Numbered from the stretch's first letter, positions 36,681 through 46,354 are shown. The stretch: DNA of 64,000 bases from Nostoc sp. PCC 7524 (GCF_000316645.1 NC_019684.1:3687501-3751500); one strand, 5' to 3'. The notes: generated by a model from the sequence alone, not told the origin. Program-made: numbers and translations.

Positions 36681-37112
36681 GTAAGCTTGCCTAGTTTTTG
36701 AGAAACACAGGGGATAGGTGACAGGTGACAGGTGACAGGTGACAGTGAAGAGGGAATAGGAGTGTTTCTTAGGAGATAAATAAGTAAACACAGAGAAAGA
36801 TTATTATTTTTCTCTGTGTTTAATAGGTTGCTCTTTAGTTTAAATGCACCCTAAATAACGCCCTTTGCTTTGTATTTCATAATTTAAGTTGATTAACTTA
36901 TTAATCCATCTGTCTTTTGACTGGTTTAATAATCCTAATTTTTGGAGTAATAGTCTATCTTTTTATAGTGTCTCAAATACACCTAAAATTTTTAACCTAA
37001 ACGAAAGTATAGTTAATTTCTATTACATTGATTACGCTGTGAATTTTGTTACTCAATAAATAGCAATTAATTGTGTTTTTTTTAATAAAAACCTGACATG
37101 AAGGAGAGATTT
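36681..37112. other. Intergenic region, 432 bases, between the two HCP genes
   Basis: It holds a GTGACAG heptamer run (about 36714-36745), the terminator at 36786, and then ~270 AT-rich bases that should contain the promoter of the second HCP gene. No gene is seen. Confidence 0.5.
36786..36821 (+). terminator. Terminator of the first HCP gene
   Basis: Perfect 13-bp arms (AAACACAGAGAAA and TTTCTCTGTGTTT) with a 10-base loop, 106 bases after the stop codon. Confidence 0.7.
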
Positions 37113-37640
37113 ATGACTTCTACAAATGTTAATCCTGTAGCACAAGCGGTATCTAGTTTTAAAAATTTAGATATAGACGATCGCCTGGTAGTATTCGGTT
37201 CATTGTTTGGCAAAATTTCCGAGACAGTATCTACCACTGATATAGACAAGTTATCAACACAAAAAGCTGCGGATTTAGTAGCCCAAATTCAGCAACTTTC
37301 ACCTGAAGAACAAGTCTATGCCTTGCGTGATTTGTTACCAGCCTCTAGAAATGATCAAAATGAAACCATGCTTGACCCCCATCCTAGTAAAGCAATGGTA
37401 GAACTGGCTCAAGGTGGTAGTAAAATTCCCACTGGTGAGTATGGGGCAATGAATGCTGAAGGTAAATTAGCTTTTTGGTATTTCTTAGGGCAAAGATTAG
37501 GCAGCACTATCATTGACATACCACGGGATTACACACCTTCACCACAAGCCACGGAATTAATTAATACCGTGAAATCTTTAAATACTAATGATTTAGTGTC
37601 TTTCCTGAAACAAGTTTTACAAACTAAAGTCAAAGCATAA
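37113..37640 (+). CDS. Helical carotenoid protein, second paralogue
   Basis: The 175-residue Carot_N domain protein (VSSFKNLDIDDRLVVFGSLFGKI, DLVAQIQQLSPEEQVYALRDLL, YGAMNAEGKLAFWYFLGQRLG) is a distant paralogue of the first HCP. The ATG at 37113 is chosen because AAGGAGAG lies 6 bases upstream; an ATG at 37098 would swallow that ribosome site. Different HCP clades differ in quenching, so the pair may have divided roles. Confidence 0.88.
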   Translation: MTSTNVNPVAQAVSSFKNLDIDDRLVVFGSLFGKISETVSTTDIDKLSTQKAADLVAQIQQLSPEEQVYALRDLLPASRNDQNETMLDPHPSKAMVELAQGGSKIPTGEYGAMNAEGKLAFWYFLGQRLGSTIIDIPRDYTPSPQATELINTVKSLNTNDLVSFLKQVLQTKVKA

Positions 37641-37661
37641 AGAATTAAGTGTTGCTGATTG

Positions 37662-37697
37662 GGGGGACAGGGATTTTGCCTTGTGTCCCCTTTTTTT
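37662..37697 (+). terminator. Intrinsic terminator of the second HCP gene
   Basis: GGGGACA and TGTCCCC arms around an internally paired loop, followed by seven T. Confidence 0.85.
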
Positions 37698-37757
37698 AGG
37701 GCAGAGTCAAGAATAAATATCCACTCCCCACTCCCCACTCCCCACTCCTCCGAACTT

Positions 37758-37782
37758 CTGAGCGGAGGAAACCTCCGCTCAG
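37758..37782. terminator. Hairpin between HCP and shc genes
   Basis: Perfect 11-bp arms (CTGAGCGGAGG and CCTCCGCTCAG) with a 3-base loop, 9 bases from the shc stop codon. A CCCCACT heptamer run precedes it. It probably ends shc transcription. Confidence 0.6.
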
Positions 37783-37790
37783 AGTTCTCT

Positions 37791-39710
37791 CTACTCCCTA
37801 CTCCCCATCCCTTGATACTTACCTAGGGCAATCAATGGAAAATACTGCTGATAGAAGTGATATTTCAGATAAAAGTGGCAAGGAAAACCTGTACCTGTAA
37901 AGTCTGCCTCAAACCAGCTACCATCGGGTTTTTGAGTTGATACCAAATAGCTAATTCCTTTCTCAATCGCTTCATGGGCAAATGTACCAGTGGCTTCACC
38001 TGCTGCTATTAATCCAATTAACGCCCAAGCTGTTTGAGATGCGGTACTGCGTCCTTGGCCTTTGAGGCTGGGATCATTGTAACTGCGACAAGTTTCACCC
38101 CAACCACCATCTGAGTTTTGACAGCTAACTAACCAAGCTGCACCTTGTTCGATGTTACGTCTATACTTTTGGGGTGCGATGACAGCTAAAGCTGAGAGAA
38201 CGCCACTCGTACCATAAATGTAATTTACTCCCCAACGTCCAAACCAACAGCCTTCCAGTTCTTGTTCGTTAAGAAGATAATTTAATGCCCGTTCTAGGTT
38301 ATGAGGTGCAATGGATAAGTTACATATACCTAGCATTTCTAAGACTCTGGCGGTGACATCGGCGGTGTTGGGGTCAATCATGGCTTTCAAGTCGCCGTAG
38401 GGTATGGCGTTGAGCCAATCTTGGTCATTATCGATATCAAAAGCCGCCCAACCGCCGGGTTTACACTGCATAGATGCCACCCATTGGATAGCGCGATCGC
38501 ACGCCTTCTGTTTTAATAATTCATTAGGTAACTTCGCCGCATATAGTGCCATCACCACGACAGCCGTATCATCCACATCTGGATAAAAACGATTGTCAAA
38601 CTCAAACGCCCAAGCTCCCGGCTTACCTTGGCGATTTTTTACCGTCCAATCCCCATAATCGAGGATTTGCTTTTGTAATAACCATTCTCCCGCCTTGACT
38701 ATCGCCGGATGATCCGGTGACATCCCAGAGTCAACAAACGCCCGCATCACCCAAGCTGTATCCCAAACTGGGGACACACAAGGCTGAACCCGGTAACTAT
38801 CTTCTGTTTCGATGGCAAAATTATCAATGGCTTGCAAACCCCTTTCAACTATGGGGTCACTAGATTCATAATCCAGACACCGTAAAGCCAGCATCGAATT
38901 CAGCATGGCGGGGATAATTCCTCCCCAATCGCCTGTAGCTTCTTGCCGTTCTAAAATCCACTGTTCTGCGGCTTTGATACCTTCTGCTCTAAAAGGAATG
39001 AAATTTAAACTTTCTGCAAACTTAAATCCTTCATCTAGGGTGAGGAATAAATCTGTCCAGTCGCCATTGCGGGGTAATTCCCACCGGACATTTTCTCTAC
39101 CTTCAGCGTATAACTCATCAAGATTGATGCCGGGTTTAGTGACAAAAACAGGTTTACGGTCAAAGACAATCAACAACGGCACAGTGCTAGACCGCGCCCA
39201 ACTAGACATTTCGTAGATATTGACGGGGAATTCTTTCGGTAATAGCATCACCCAAGCTGGGAGAGAAGGCAAACCACGCCAGTCATAACAACCCAATAAA
39301 GCCAGGTGAAACTTTGTAAAGATGCGGGTTTTGCTGATGCCGCCCCGTTGGATAATAAAATCTCGCGCCCGGATCATATCTGGGTCAGTGGCAGGGACAC
39401 CCAGTAACCTCAGCGCCATGTACGCCTCAACCGATGTGCTGAGTTCTCCGCCATCGTCATAGAATAATTCCCAACCGCCATGCTGCCGTTGTTGGGAACG
39501 CAGATATGCTGCAACTTTGTGTAGAGGTCTAGTTTTGTCTGTACCCCAAATTTTATGGAGTAAAACCACCTCAGCCGTGATGGTGACATTAGACTCTAGC
39601 TCTGCCCACCAGTAACCAGCCGGATTTTGCAGGGATAACAGATATTGTTGACTAGCTGCGATCGCTTCTGCAAGTTGATTGACTTGTACCCTGTCTTGTG
39701 TTTGCATCAA
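37791..39710 (-). CDS. shc: Squalene-hopene cyclase
   Basis: The 639-residue protein has the catalytic DVDDTAVV motif, many QW repeats (LQNPAGYWWAELES, QEATGDWGGIIPA, QNSDGGWGETCRSYND, QKPDGSWFEADFTGTGFP) and typical length. It cyclises squalene to hopene in the membrane, the first committed step of hopanoid synthesis. It is divergent from hpnB, whose product is also tied to hopanoids, so the 178-base gap probably holds promoters for both. Confidence 0.95.
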   Translation of the reverse strand: MMQTQDRVQVNQLAEAIAASQQYLLSLQNPAGYWWAELESNVTITAEVVLLHKIWGTDKTRPLHKVAAYLRSQQRQHGGWELFYDDGGELSTSVEAYMALRLLGVPATDPDMIRARDFIIQRGGISKTRIFTKFHLALLGCYDWRGLPSLPAWVMLLPKEFPVNIYEMSSWARSSTVPLLIVFDRKPVFVTKPGINLDELYAEGRENVRWELPRNGDWTDLFLTLDEGFKFAESLNFIPFRAEGIKAAEQWILERQEATGDWGGIIPAMLNSMLALRCLDYESSDPIVERGLQAIDNFAIETEDSYRVQPCVSPVWDTAWVMRAFVDSGMSPDHPAIVKAGEWLLQKQILDYGDWTVKNRQGKPGAWAFEFDNRFYPDVDDTAVVVMALYAAKLPNELLKQKACDRAIQWVASMQCKPGGWAAFDIDNDQDWLNAIPYGDLKAMIDPNTADVTARVLEMLGICNLSIAPHNLERALNYLLNEQELEGCWFGRWGVNYIYGTSGVLSALAVIAPQKYRRNIEQGAAWLVSCQNSDGGWGETCRSYNDPSLKGQGRSTASQTAWALIGLIAAGEATGTFAHEAIEKGISYLVSTQKPDGSWFEADFTGTGFPCHFYLKYHFYQQYFPLIALGKYQGMGSRE

Positions 39711-39888
39711 ATACTACTCAAGATTTAGCTATGAACACAGCAGTACGGTGAAAAAATTTACCGCAATTATGAAATATTGTATGGTGTTTGAGGGATTTGA
39801 GGAAGGAAGGGGACAGGTGACAGGTGACAGAGGGAGCAGGGGAGAAAATCCCATGCCCAACGACTATTGACTATTGACTAGGAGCAAC

Positions 39889-41118
39889 ATGGGTGCATTT
39901 ATCTTGGGAATAACATTATTATCTTTATTGATTTGGTTGGGATTGTTAACTTTGCGGGGGCAGTTTTGGCGGGTAGATCAGCAACTTGAGACGGTTGAAC
40001 CTGTATTAAAATCCTTACCTACGGTGTGTGCAGTAGTTCCGGCGCGTAATGAGGCGGAATTGTTACCGATGACCATGCGATCGCTTTTACTGCAAGACTA
40101 CCCTGGTGAGTTTCATATCTTCTTAGTAGATGATCATAGTACAGATGGTACAGCCGCCTTTGCTGAAGGTGTTGCCCACGCTGTAGATAGAGCCAAACAA
40201 TTACAAATTATCCCTAGCGCATCCCTACCCCCTGGTTGGTCTGGTAAACTCTGGGCAGTTGAACAAGGCATTCAAAACGCTAAAACATTATCACCTGATT
40301 ATTTTTTCCTCACTGATGCCGATATTGAACATGATGTCAATAATCTGCGGCGACTGGTTGCTAAAGCTGAACAAGAAAATTTAGATTTAGCTTCAGTCAT
40401 GGTAAAACTCAGATGTCAAAGCTTCTGGGAAAAACTGTTAATCCCTGCATTCGTGTTTTTCTTTCAAAAACTCTACCCCTTTCGTTGGGTAAATAACCCC
40501 AAAAAGAAAACTGCGGCGGCGGCTGGAGGTTGTATTTTAATTCGCGCCACAGCCTTAGAACAAATCGGCGGTATCCAAGTCATCCGCCAAGCTTTAATTG
40601 ATGACTGCGCTTTGGCTCAAGCTGTTAAGGGGACTGGGGATTGGCGATTGGGGATTGGCGACTGGAGACAAAGTAGAGTCACTCCCCCATCTCCCCCCAC
40701 TCCCTCCCAAAAAATCTGGCTCGGCTTGAGTTCCCTAACGCGCAGCCTGCGTCCTTATCCATCTCTGCAAACAATTTGGGATATGGTGGCGCGGACTGCA
40801 TACACGCAATTAAATTATTCTCCTTGGTTACTGTTGGGAACTGTGGCGGCGATGACTTTGATTTATTTGCTTCCGCCTGTGAGTTTTATCATAGGTGTAT
40901 TGTTGAGTAATCAATTAATTGCACTCACAGGTTTATGCACATGGTTATTGATGACTTTGGCTTACTTCCCGACGATTCGTTTTTATAGATGTTCACCTAT
41001 GTTTGCTTTTAGTTTACCTGCGATCGCATTTCTCTACACCCTGATGACAATAGATTCTGCATTACGTCATTGGCAAGGACGCGGCGGCGCGTGGAAAGGT
41101 AGAGTTTATCCAGGATAA
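39889..41118 (+). CDS. hpnB: Hopene-associated glycosyltransferase HpnB
   Basis: The ATG at 39889 has a TAGGAG ribosome site; a TTG at 39874 is less likely. The ~409-residue protein has an N-terminal membrane helix, a family 2 glycosyltransferase domain (CAVVPARNEAELLPMTMRSLL, LVDDHSTDGT, DADIEH, KTAAAAGGCILIRATAL) and C-terminal helices. HpnB proteins accompany squalene-hopene cyclase in hopanoid clusters. Residues about 246-272 (GTGDWRLGIGDWRQ and a Pro-rich tail) come from a GGGGATT-type array, an in-frame insert after LIDDCALAQAVK. Confidence 0.9.
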   Translation: MGAFILGITLLSLLIWLGLLTLRGQFWRVDQQLETVEPVLKSLPTVCAVVPARNEAELLPMTMRSLLLQDYPGEFHIFLVDDHSTDGTAAFAEGVAHAVDRAKQLQIIPSASLPPGWSGKLWAVEQGIQNAKTLSPDYFFLTDADIEHDVNNLRRLVAKAEQENLDLASVMVKLRCQSFWEKLLIPAFVFFFQKLYPFRWVNNPKKKTAAAAGGCILIRATALEQIGGIQVIRQALIDDCALAQAVKGTGDWRLGIGDWRQSRVTPPSPPTPSQKIWLGLSSLTRSLRPYPSLQTIWDMVARTAYTQLNYSPWLLLGTVAAMTLIYLLPPVSFIIGVLLSNQLIALTGLCTWLLMTLAYFPTIRFYRCSPMFAFSLPAIAFLYTLMTIDSALRHWQGRGGAWKGRVYPG

Positions 41119-41147
41119 TCAATCAAAATCAGGTGTAATTTTGAGCA

Positions 41148-41975
41148 ATGGCTGACTATGATAATCTGTGTAAAATCCTCGCCGAAACCTACCCCCGTGA
41201 TTTTGCGCGGTGGCTATTAAATCAAGAACCACAAAAGATTAGTATCCTCAAAACCGAATTGAGTATCGAACCCATACGCGCTGATGCTGTGACATTTCTG
41301 CAAACAGACAATCGCCTTTTACACCTAGAATTTCAAACTACAATTAAATCCCGAACACCAATTGCTTTACGAATGCTTGATTACTACGTCAGATTAACTC
41401 GTAAATATCAAGTTCCAGTGACACAGGTAGTGATTTTCTTGCAAGAAACAAGGGACGAAATCGCTTTTACCACAGAATATATCAGCGAAGTCACCACCCA
41501 CCGATATCAAGTCATCCGAATGTGGGAACAAGATTCAGCAATATTTTTAGGTAATTTGGCACTATTACCGTTAGCACCGTTGACACGAACAGATTCAGCC
41601 CAAGTGTTGTTATCCCAGGTAGCACAGGAAATTGCTAAAATTCCAGATATCGAGACGAGAAGAAATACAGCAGCTTACACAGAGATTTTAGCAGGGTTGA
41701 AGTTTGAAAAAGATTTGATTCATCAATTATTGAGCGAGGATATTATGCAAGAGTCAGTCATTTATCAGGATATTTTGCACAAGGGTGAACAAAAGGAAGC
41801 CTTGCGTTTTTTGCAGCGTCAGTTAACTCGGCGATTTGGAGAAATAGATTCATCAATAATTGAGCAGATGCGGGTTTTATCTACTGAACAGTTAGAAGTA
41901 TTGGGAGAAGAGTTTTTAGATTTTGTTAATGTGTCTGATTTAGTAGCTTGGCTGGAGCAGAATATTAGCAATTGA
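41148..41975 (+). CDS. Rpn/PD-(D/E)XK putative nuclease with DUF4351, copy 1
   Basis: The 275-residue protein has an N-terminal PD-(D/E)XK-type domain of the Rpn/transposase-like family (ILKTELSIEPIRADAVTFLQ, LHLEFQTTIKSR, the E-x-Q/K pair of the core) and a C-terminal DUF4351 domain (EALRFLQRQLTRRFGEIDSS). Rpn proteins are RecA-independent nucleases linked to recombination or phage defence. The two domains are joined by a KGEQK hinge. Copy 1 differs from the others at RQLTRR and EQMRVLS. All three copies have an ATG after the same short leader. Confidence 0.88.
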   Translation: MADYDNLCKILAETYPRDFARWLLNQEPQKISILKTELSIEPIRADAVTFLQTDNRLLHLEFQTTIKSRTPIALRMLDYYVRLTRKYQVPVTQVVIFLQETRDEIAFTTEYISEVTTHRYQVIRMWEQDSAIFLGNLALLPLAPLTRTDSAQVLLSQVAQEIAKIPDIETRRNTAAYTEILAGLKFEKDLIHQLLSEDIMQESVIYQDILHKGEQKEALRFLQRQLTRRFGEIDSSIIEQMRVLSTEQLEVLGEEFLDFVNVSDLVAWLEQNISN

Positions 41976-42010
41976 AGATACTCAATCAAAATCAGGTGTA
42001 ATTTTGAGCA

Positions 42011-42838
42011 ATGGCTGACTATGATAATCTGTGTAAAATCCTGGTCGAAACATATCCCCGTGATTTTGCGCGGTGGCTATTAAATCAAGAACCGCAAAAG
42101 ATTACCATCCTCAAAACCGAATTGAGTATCGAACCCATACGCGCTGATGCTGTGACATTTCTGCAAACAGAAAATCGCCTTTTACACCTAGAATTTCAAA
42201 CTACAATTAAATCCCGAACACCAATTGCTTTACGAATGCTTGATTACTACGTCAGATTAACTCGTAAATATCAAGTTCCAGTGACACAGGTAGTGATTTT
42301 CTTGCAAGAAACAAGGGACGAAATCGCTTTTACCACAGAATATATCAGCGAAGTCACCACCCACCGATATCGAGTCATCCGAATGTGGGAACAAGATTCA
42401 GCAATATTTTTAGGCAATTTGGCACTATTACCGTTAGCACCGTTGACACGAACAGATTCAGCCCAAGTGTTGTTATCCCAAGTAGCACAGGAAATTGCTA
42501 AAATTCCAGATATCGAGACGAGAAGAAATACAGCAGCTTACACAGAGATTTTAGCAGGATTGAAGTTTGAAAAAGATTTGATTCGTCAATTACTGAGCGA
42601 GGATATTATGCAAGAGTCAGTCATTTATCAGGATATTTTGCACAAGGGAGAACAAAAAGAAGCCTTTCGTTTCTTACAGCGTTTATTAAGTCGGCGATTT
42701 GGGGAAATAGATTCATCAATAATTGAGCAGTTGCGGGTTTTATCTACTGAACAGTTAGAAGTATTGGGAGAAGAGTTTTTAGATTTTGCTAATGTGTCCG
42801 ATTTAGTAGTTTGGTTGGAGCAGAATATTAGCAATTGA
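42011..42838 (+). CDS. Rpn/PD-(D/E)XK putative nuclease with DUF4351, copy 2
   Basis: The same architecture as copy 1, 275 residues. Distinct residues are LVETYP near the start, KITILK for KISILK, an Arg in LIRQLL, an EAFRFLQRLLSRR hinge region and VVWLEQ near the end. The catalytic core residues (RADAV, HLEFQ) are unchanged. It starts 35 bases after copy 1 ends. Confidence 0.88.
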   Translation: MADYDNLCKILVETYPRDFARWLLNQEPQKITILKTELSIEPIRADAVTFLQTENRLLHLEFQTTIKSRTPIALRMLDYYVRLTRKYQVPVTQVVIFLQETRDEIAFTTEYISEVTTHRYRVIRMWEQDSAIFLGNLALLPLAPLTRTDSAQVLLSQVAQEIAKIPDIETRRNTAAYTEILAGLKFEKDLIRQLLSEDIMQESVIYQDILHKGEQKEAFRFLQRLLSRRFGEIDSSIIEQLRVLSTEQLEVLGEEFLDFANVSDLVVWLEQNISN

Positions 42839-42872
42839 AGATACTCAATCAAATCAGGTGCAATTTTGAGCA

Positions 42873-43718
42873 ATGGCTGACTATGATAATCTGTGTAAAA
42901 TCCTCGCCGAAACTTATCCCCGTGATTTTGCGCGGTGGCTATTAAATCAAGAACCACAAAAGATTAGTATCCTCAAAACCGAATTGAGTATCGAACCCAT
43001 ACGCGCTGATGCTGTGACATTTCTGCAAACAGAAAATCGCCTTTTACACCTAGAATTTCAAACTACAATTAAATCCCGAACACCAATTGCTTTGCGAATG
43101 CTTGATTACTACGTCAGATTAACTCGTAAATATCAAGTTCCAGTGACACAGGTAGTGATTTTCTTGCAAGAAACAAGGGACGAAATCGCTTTTACCACAG
43201 AATATATCAGCGAAGTCACCACCCACCGATATCGAGTCATCCGAATGTGGGAACAAGATTCAGCAATATTTTTAGGCAATTTGGCACTATTACCGTTAGC
43301 ACCGTTGACACGAACAGATTCAGCCCAAGTGTTGTTATCCCAGGTAGCACAGGAAATTGCTAAAATTCCAGATATCGAGACGAGAAGAAATACAGCAGCT
43401 TACACAGAGATTTTAGCAGGGTTGAAGTTTGAAAAAGATTTGATTCATCAATTATTGAGCGAGGAAATGATGCAAGAGTCAGTCATTTATCAGGATATTT
43501 TGCAAAAAGGTGAGAAACAAGGAGAAAAAAAAGGGGAACGAAAGGAAGCCTTGCGTTTCTTACAGCGTTTATTAAGTCGGCGATTTGGGGAAATAGATTC
43601 ATCAATAATTGAGCAGTTGCGGATTTTATCTACTGAACAGTTAGAAGTATTGGGAGAAGAGTTTTTAGATTTTGCTAATGTGTCTGATTTAGTAGCTTGG
43701 CTGGAGCAGAATAGTTAG
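42873..43718 (+). CDS. Rpn/PD-(D/E)XK putative nuclease with DUF4351, copy 3
   Basis: 281 residues. The nuclease core is as in copies 1 and 2. The hinge is longer, reading QKGEKQGEKKGERKEA where the others have HKGEQKEA, a gain of eight residues made of KGE/QGE repeats; the C-terminus is two residues shorter (EQNS against EQNISN). Repeated KGE units between nuclease and DUF4351 are common in this family and vary in number. It is the last copy; a ClC gene converges on it 17 bases later. Confidence 0.88.
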   Translation: MADYDNLCKILAETYPRDFARWLLNQEPQKISILKTELSIEPIRADAVTFLQTENRLLHLEFQTTIKSRTPIALRMLDYYVRLTRKYQVPVTQVVIFLQETRDEIAFTTEYISEVTTHRYRVIRMWEQDSAIFLGNLALLPLAPLTRTDSAQVLLSQVAQEIAKIPDIETRRNTAAYTEILAGLKFEKDLIHQLLSEEMMQESVIYQDILQKGEKQGEKKGERKEALRFLQRLLSRRFGEIDSSIIEQLRILSTEQLEVLGEEFLDFANVSDLVAWLEQNS

Positions 43719-43735
43719 TCAATAAACATTCATGC

Positions 43736-46354
43736 CTAAGTGTCAATTGCCCCTCTGACTAAAATTACTGTACTATCCACACCGGAGGCGATCGCTTCTG
43801 GTATATTACCTTTGATGGCCTGTTGCAATAAGCCGTCACGGGAAGCACCCAAAACCACCACATCAAAGCCTTCATTTTCTACTAAGTTAATTACTCCCTC
43901 AGCTACAGAATCAGCTTGTACTGGGGTTGCAACCACTGTACTCGCCAATTGACGGCGACGCATCAATTGACGGATGGCTTGTTCAATCACTTGCATATCA
44001 GGCTTAAATTCTAATGGTTTAAACACCCGCGTCAAACAAATCTGCGGGTGTTCTCCCAAAGTGACTAAAGCTGGTAATAATTTAATGGCTAGTATGGCGT
44101 TGGGGCCTCCAGCCATTGGGACTAGCCAACGGTTGAATTGGGGACTGGGGACTGGGGACTGGGGACTGGGGACTGGGGGCTGGGGACTGCTACCTAGTTT
44201 TACTAGGACTACATCACAGGTGGCTTGACGGATGATGGTGTCTACAACATTGCCGAAAATTCTTCCGGGGGTGGAGGTGTTACCTTTCCAGCCCATGAGA
44301 ATTAAGTCTATGTGGCGTTCGTTGATGGTTTCTAAAATGGCTTGGGCGGTGTCGTGGGCGACGCGAATTTGAGTGTGTAGGGGAATGTGCCATTTTTTGG
44401 CTAAGACTTCTGCTTGTCTGAGGAGGCGGCGACTTTTGGTGGTTCTGACTGGGGTTTCGGCGGGGGAACTGTGGCGGGACACTAGGATAACTTGGACGCA
44501 TTCTATTTCATAATGGCGATCGCGGGCAATGGCGGCTGCCATTTGTAATAGTGTCTCTGCGGTTTCGGGGTTGGCTACAGGAACTAATAATCTACCTCTG
44601 CCAATACTAGGCGATCGCGTCTGGTAAACTACATAGGAAGGTTCTGGTTGTGGCCCTGGAATAGCGTTTTTACAGTTCAGATGATCTGCTTCAGCGCGGA
44701 TAATGTCTGCACGGGTGATAATCCCAATCAATTTTCTCCCTTCAACTACTGGTAAGCGACTGAGTTCATATCTATCCAGTAAATACAAGACATTACTTAA
44801 ATTGTGCAGAGGTGTTACCGTCATGGGATTGGCGGTCATAATCTCTTTTAAAGCAGTATCTTTTTGTAAGTGGCGATTTTGGATTTTTGTTAAATCTGAT
44901 TGGGTAACAATTCCTACCAGTCTGTTATTGTCTACTACCGGAAAACCGCGATGATGGGATCTAGAAAAGGCTTGTGTGGCTTCCTCTAAAGTCATGTCTG
45001 CGTCGAGAGTTTCTACCCGTTGCTGCATGACATCTTTAGCTGTTAATTTGCTGACAACTCCTTCTACGGAAACTGTTTTACTCAAGGTGATGCCATTGAG
45101 TTGCAATAGTTTTTCATACAATGAACCAGGAAAGACTTTATCTGCAACTAAATAAGCCGTCACCGCCACAATCATCAAAGGTAGCACCAGATTAAAATCG
45201 GTGGTCATCTCAAAGACAATTACAATGGCGGTGATTGGGACTTTAGAAACGGCACAGAAAAATCCTCCCATCCCCGCTAAAGCATAGGTAATGGGAGAAC
45301 CTTGATGTAAAACTTGCTGAGACAACACGCCTACCAAGTGACCCAAAACTGAACCTAAAATCAGACTGGGAGCAAATAACCCTCCAGGCGCGCCAGAACC
45401 AAAGGCTACTAAGGTGAGGATAAACTGAGAAATAAAAGCGATCGCGGCAATGGTAGGTTTGATATCACCAGTAATGATATACTCTCGTAAGCCAGTATAG
45501 TCGCGGAAAGATGCAGGTAAAAAAGACACAACTAATCCGGAAACTAAACCAGCCAACGCCATCCGCAAGGGTAAGCTGATGTGCAAACTGCGATAAAATT
45601 TGATACTAAAAATTAAGCCCCGGTTAAATAAAGCTCCCAGTATCCCCGCCAACACACCCAACAGCAAAAAAAAGGGAATTTCTGGCAAGTAGAATTGGCT
45701 GGAATAGTCCATCAATTGAATACTTAAATCAAAACTGCCACCACCCAACAGCCGCGACACCACCCCACCAATAAATGAGGCAATAATGGCAGTACCCAAG
45801 GTTAGCCCGGATAAATCTTGCAGTAATTCTTCAATAATAAATAGTACACCAGCAATGGGAGCATTAAACGCTGCTGCCAAGCCCGCACCTGCACCAGCCG
45901 CAATCATTTGCCGCCGATGATCAGGAGAAGTAGGTACTAAGCGACTCATACCCCCCGCCAATGCTGCCCCCACCTGCACTGTCGGCCCCTGCCTACCCAA
46001 AGTCATCCCTGAACCAAGGGTAATAATAGCAGTGAGTAGCTTCACTAATGCTACCCGCCAAGATAATTTCGTCGGAACATTTGCCAGAGTTGCCTTGACT
46101 TGAGGGATACCACTACCAGCCGCTTGGGGTGCTAACCTTTGTACCAACCAGCCAGCCAAAAACCCAAAACTTACCCCAACTAGAGGTAGTGCCACCCAAG
46201 CCGGTAAAACATGGGAACTCTGAACCCGTAACGCTCCCAGGGAACCCGAACCCACCTTCAAGCATACCGCCGATAAGGCAGCCACAACCCCGATAATACA
46301 AGCTTCTGCGATCGCTAAACCCTTTCTTGGCTGCAACCAGCTACGAAAGTGCAT
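43736..46354 (-). CDS. ClC-type chloride channel/antiporter with CBS and universal-stress domains
   Basis: The start at 46354 (MHFRSWLQPRKG) is used because upstream codons are made of a TAGGCAA heptamer array. The ~872-residue protein has a ClC membrane domain (GSGIPQVKA, GRQGPTVQVGAALAGG, GSGAPGGLFAPSLILG), a pair of CBS domains (about 445-560; AKDVMQQRVETLD, MTANPMTVTP) and two universal-stress-like domains at the end. In GREGP of the family, Glu acts as gate in antiporters; here it is GRQGP, suggesting channel-like behaviour. Residues about 721-739 ([17 protein letters not shown]) come from a heptamer array between the two stress-like domains. Confidence 0.9.
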   Translation of the reverse strand: MHFRSWLQPRKGLAIAEACIIGVVAALSAVCLKVGSGSLGALRVQSSHVLPAWVALPLVGVSFGFLAGWLVQRLAPQAAGSGIPQVKATLANVPTKLSWRVALVKLLTAIITLGSGMTLGRQGPTVQVGAALAGGMSRLVPTSPDHRRQMIAAGAGAGLAAAFNAPIAGVLFIIEELLQDLSGLTLGTAIIASFIGGVVSRLLGGGSFDLSIQLMDYSSQFYLPEIPFFLLLGVLAGILGALFNRGLIFSIKFYRSLHISLPLRMALAGLVSGLVVSFLPASFRDYTGLREYIITGDIKPTIAAIAFISQFILTLVAFGSGAPGGLFAPSLILGSVLGHLVGVLSQQVLHQGSPITYALAGMGGFFCAVSKVPITAIVIVFEMTTDFNLVLPLMIVAVTAYLVADKVFPGSLYEKLLQLNGITLSKTVSVEGVVSKLTAKDVMQQRVETLDADMTLEEATQAFSRSHHRGFPVVDNNRLVGIVTQSDLTKIQNRHLQKDTALKEIMTANPMTVTPLHNLSNVLYLLDRYELSRLPVVEGRKLIGIITRADIIRAEADHLNCKNAIPGPQPEPSYVVYQTRSPSIGRGRLLVPVANPETAETLLQMAAAIARDRHYEIECVQVILVSRHSSPAETPVRTTKSRRLLRQAEVLAKKWHIPLHTQIRVAHDTAQAILETINERHIDLILMGWKGNTSTPGRIFGNVVDTIIRQATCDVVLVKLGSSPQPPVPSPQSPVPSPQFNRWLVPMAGGPNAILAIKLLPALVTLGEHPQICLTRVFKPLEFKPDMQVIEQAIRQLMRRRQLASTVVATPVQADSVAEGVINLVENEGFDVVVLGASRDGLLQQAIKGNIPEAIASGVDSTVILVRGAIDT

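Larger units (their letters stand above)
41119..43718. repeat. Tandem triplication of an ~862-bp gene unit
   Basis: Three direct copies, starting near 41119, 41982 and 42845, each with a ~30-base leader (CAATCAAAATCAGGTGTAAT type) and one Rpn/DUF4351 gene. Gene starts are 863 and 862 bases apart. The copies are nearly identical, with changes concentrated in the last ~250 bases. Confidence 0.95.

Noticed and set aside
37758..37782. CTGAGCGGAGG hairpin considered as part of a small RNA gene
   Set aside because: Simple stem next to a stop codon with no promoter; a terminator explains it.
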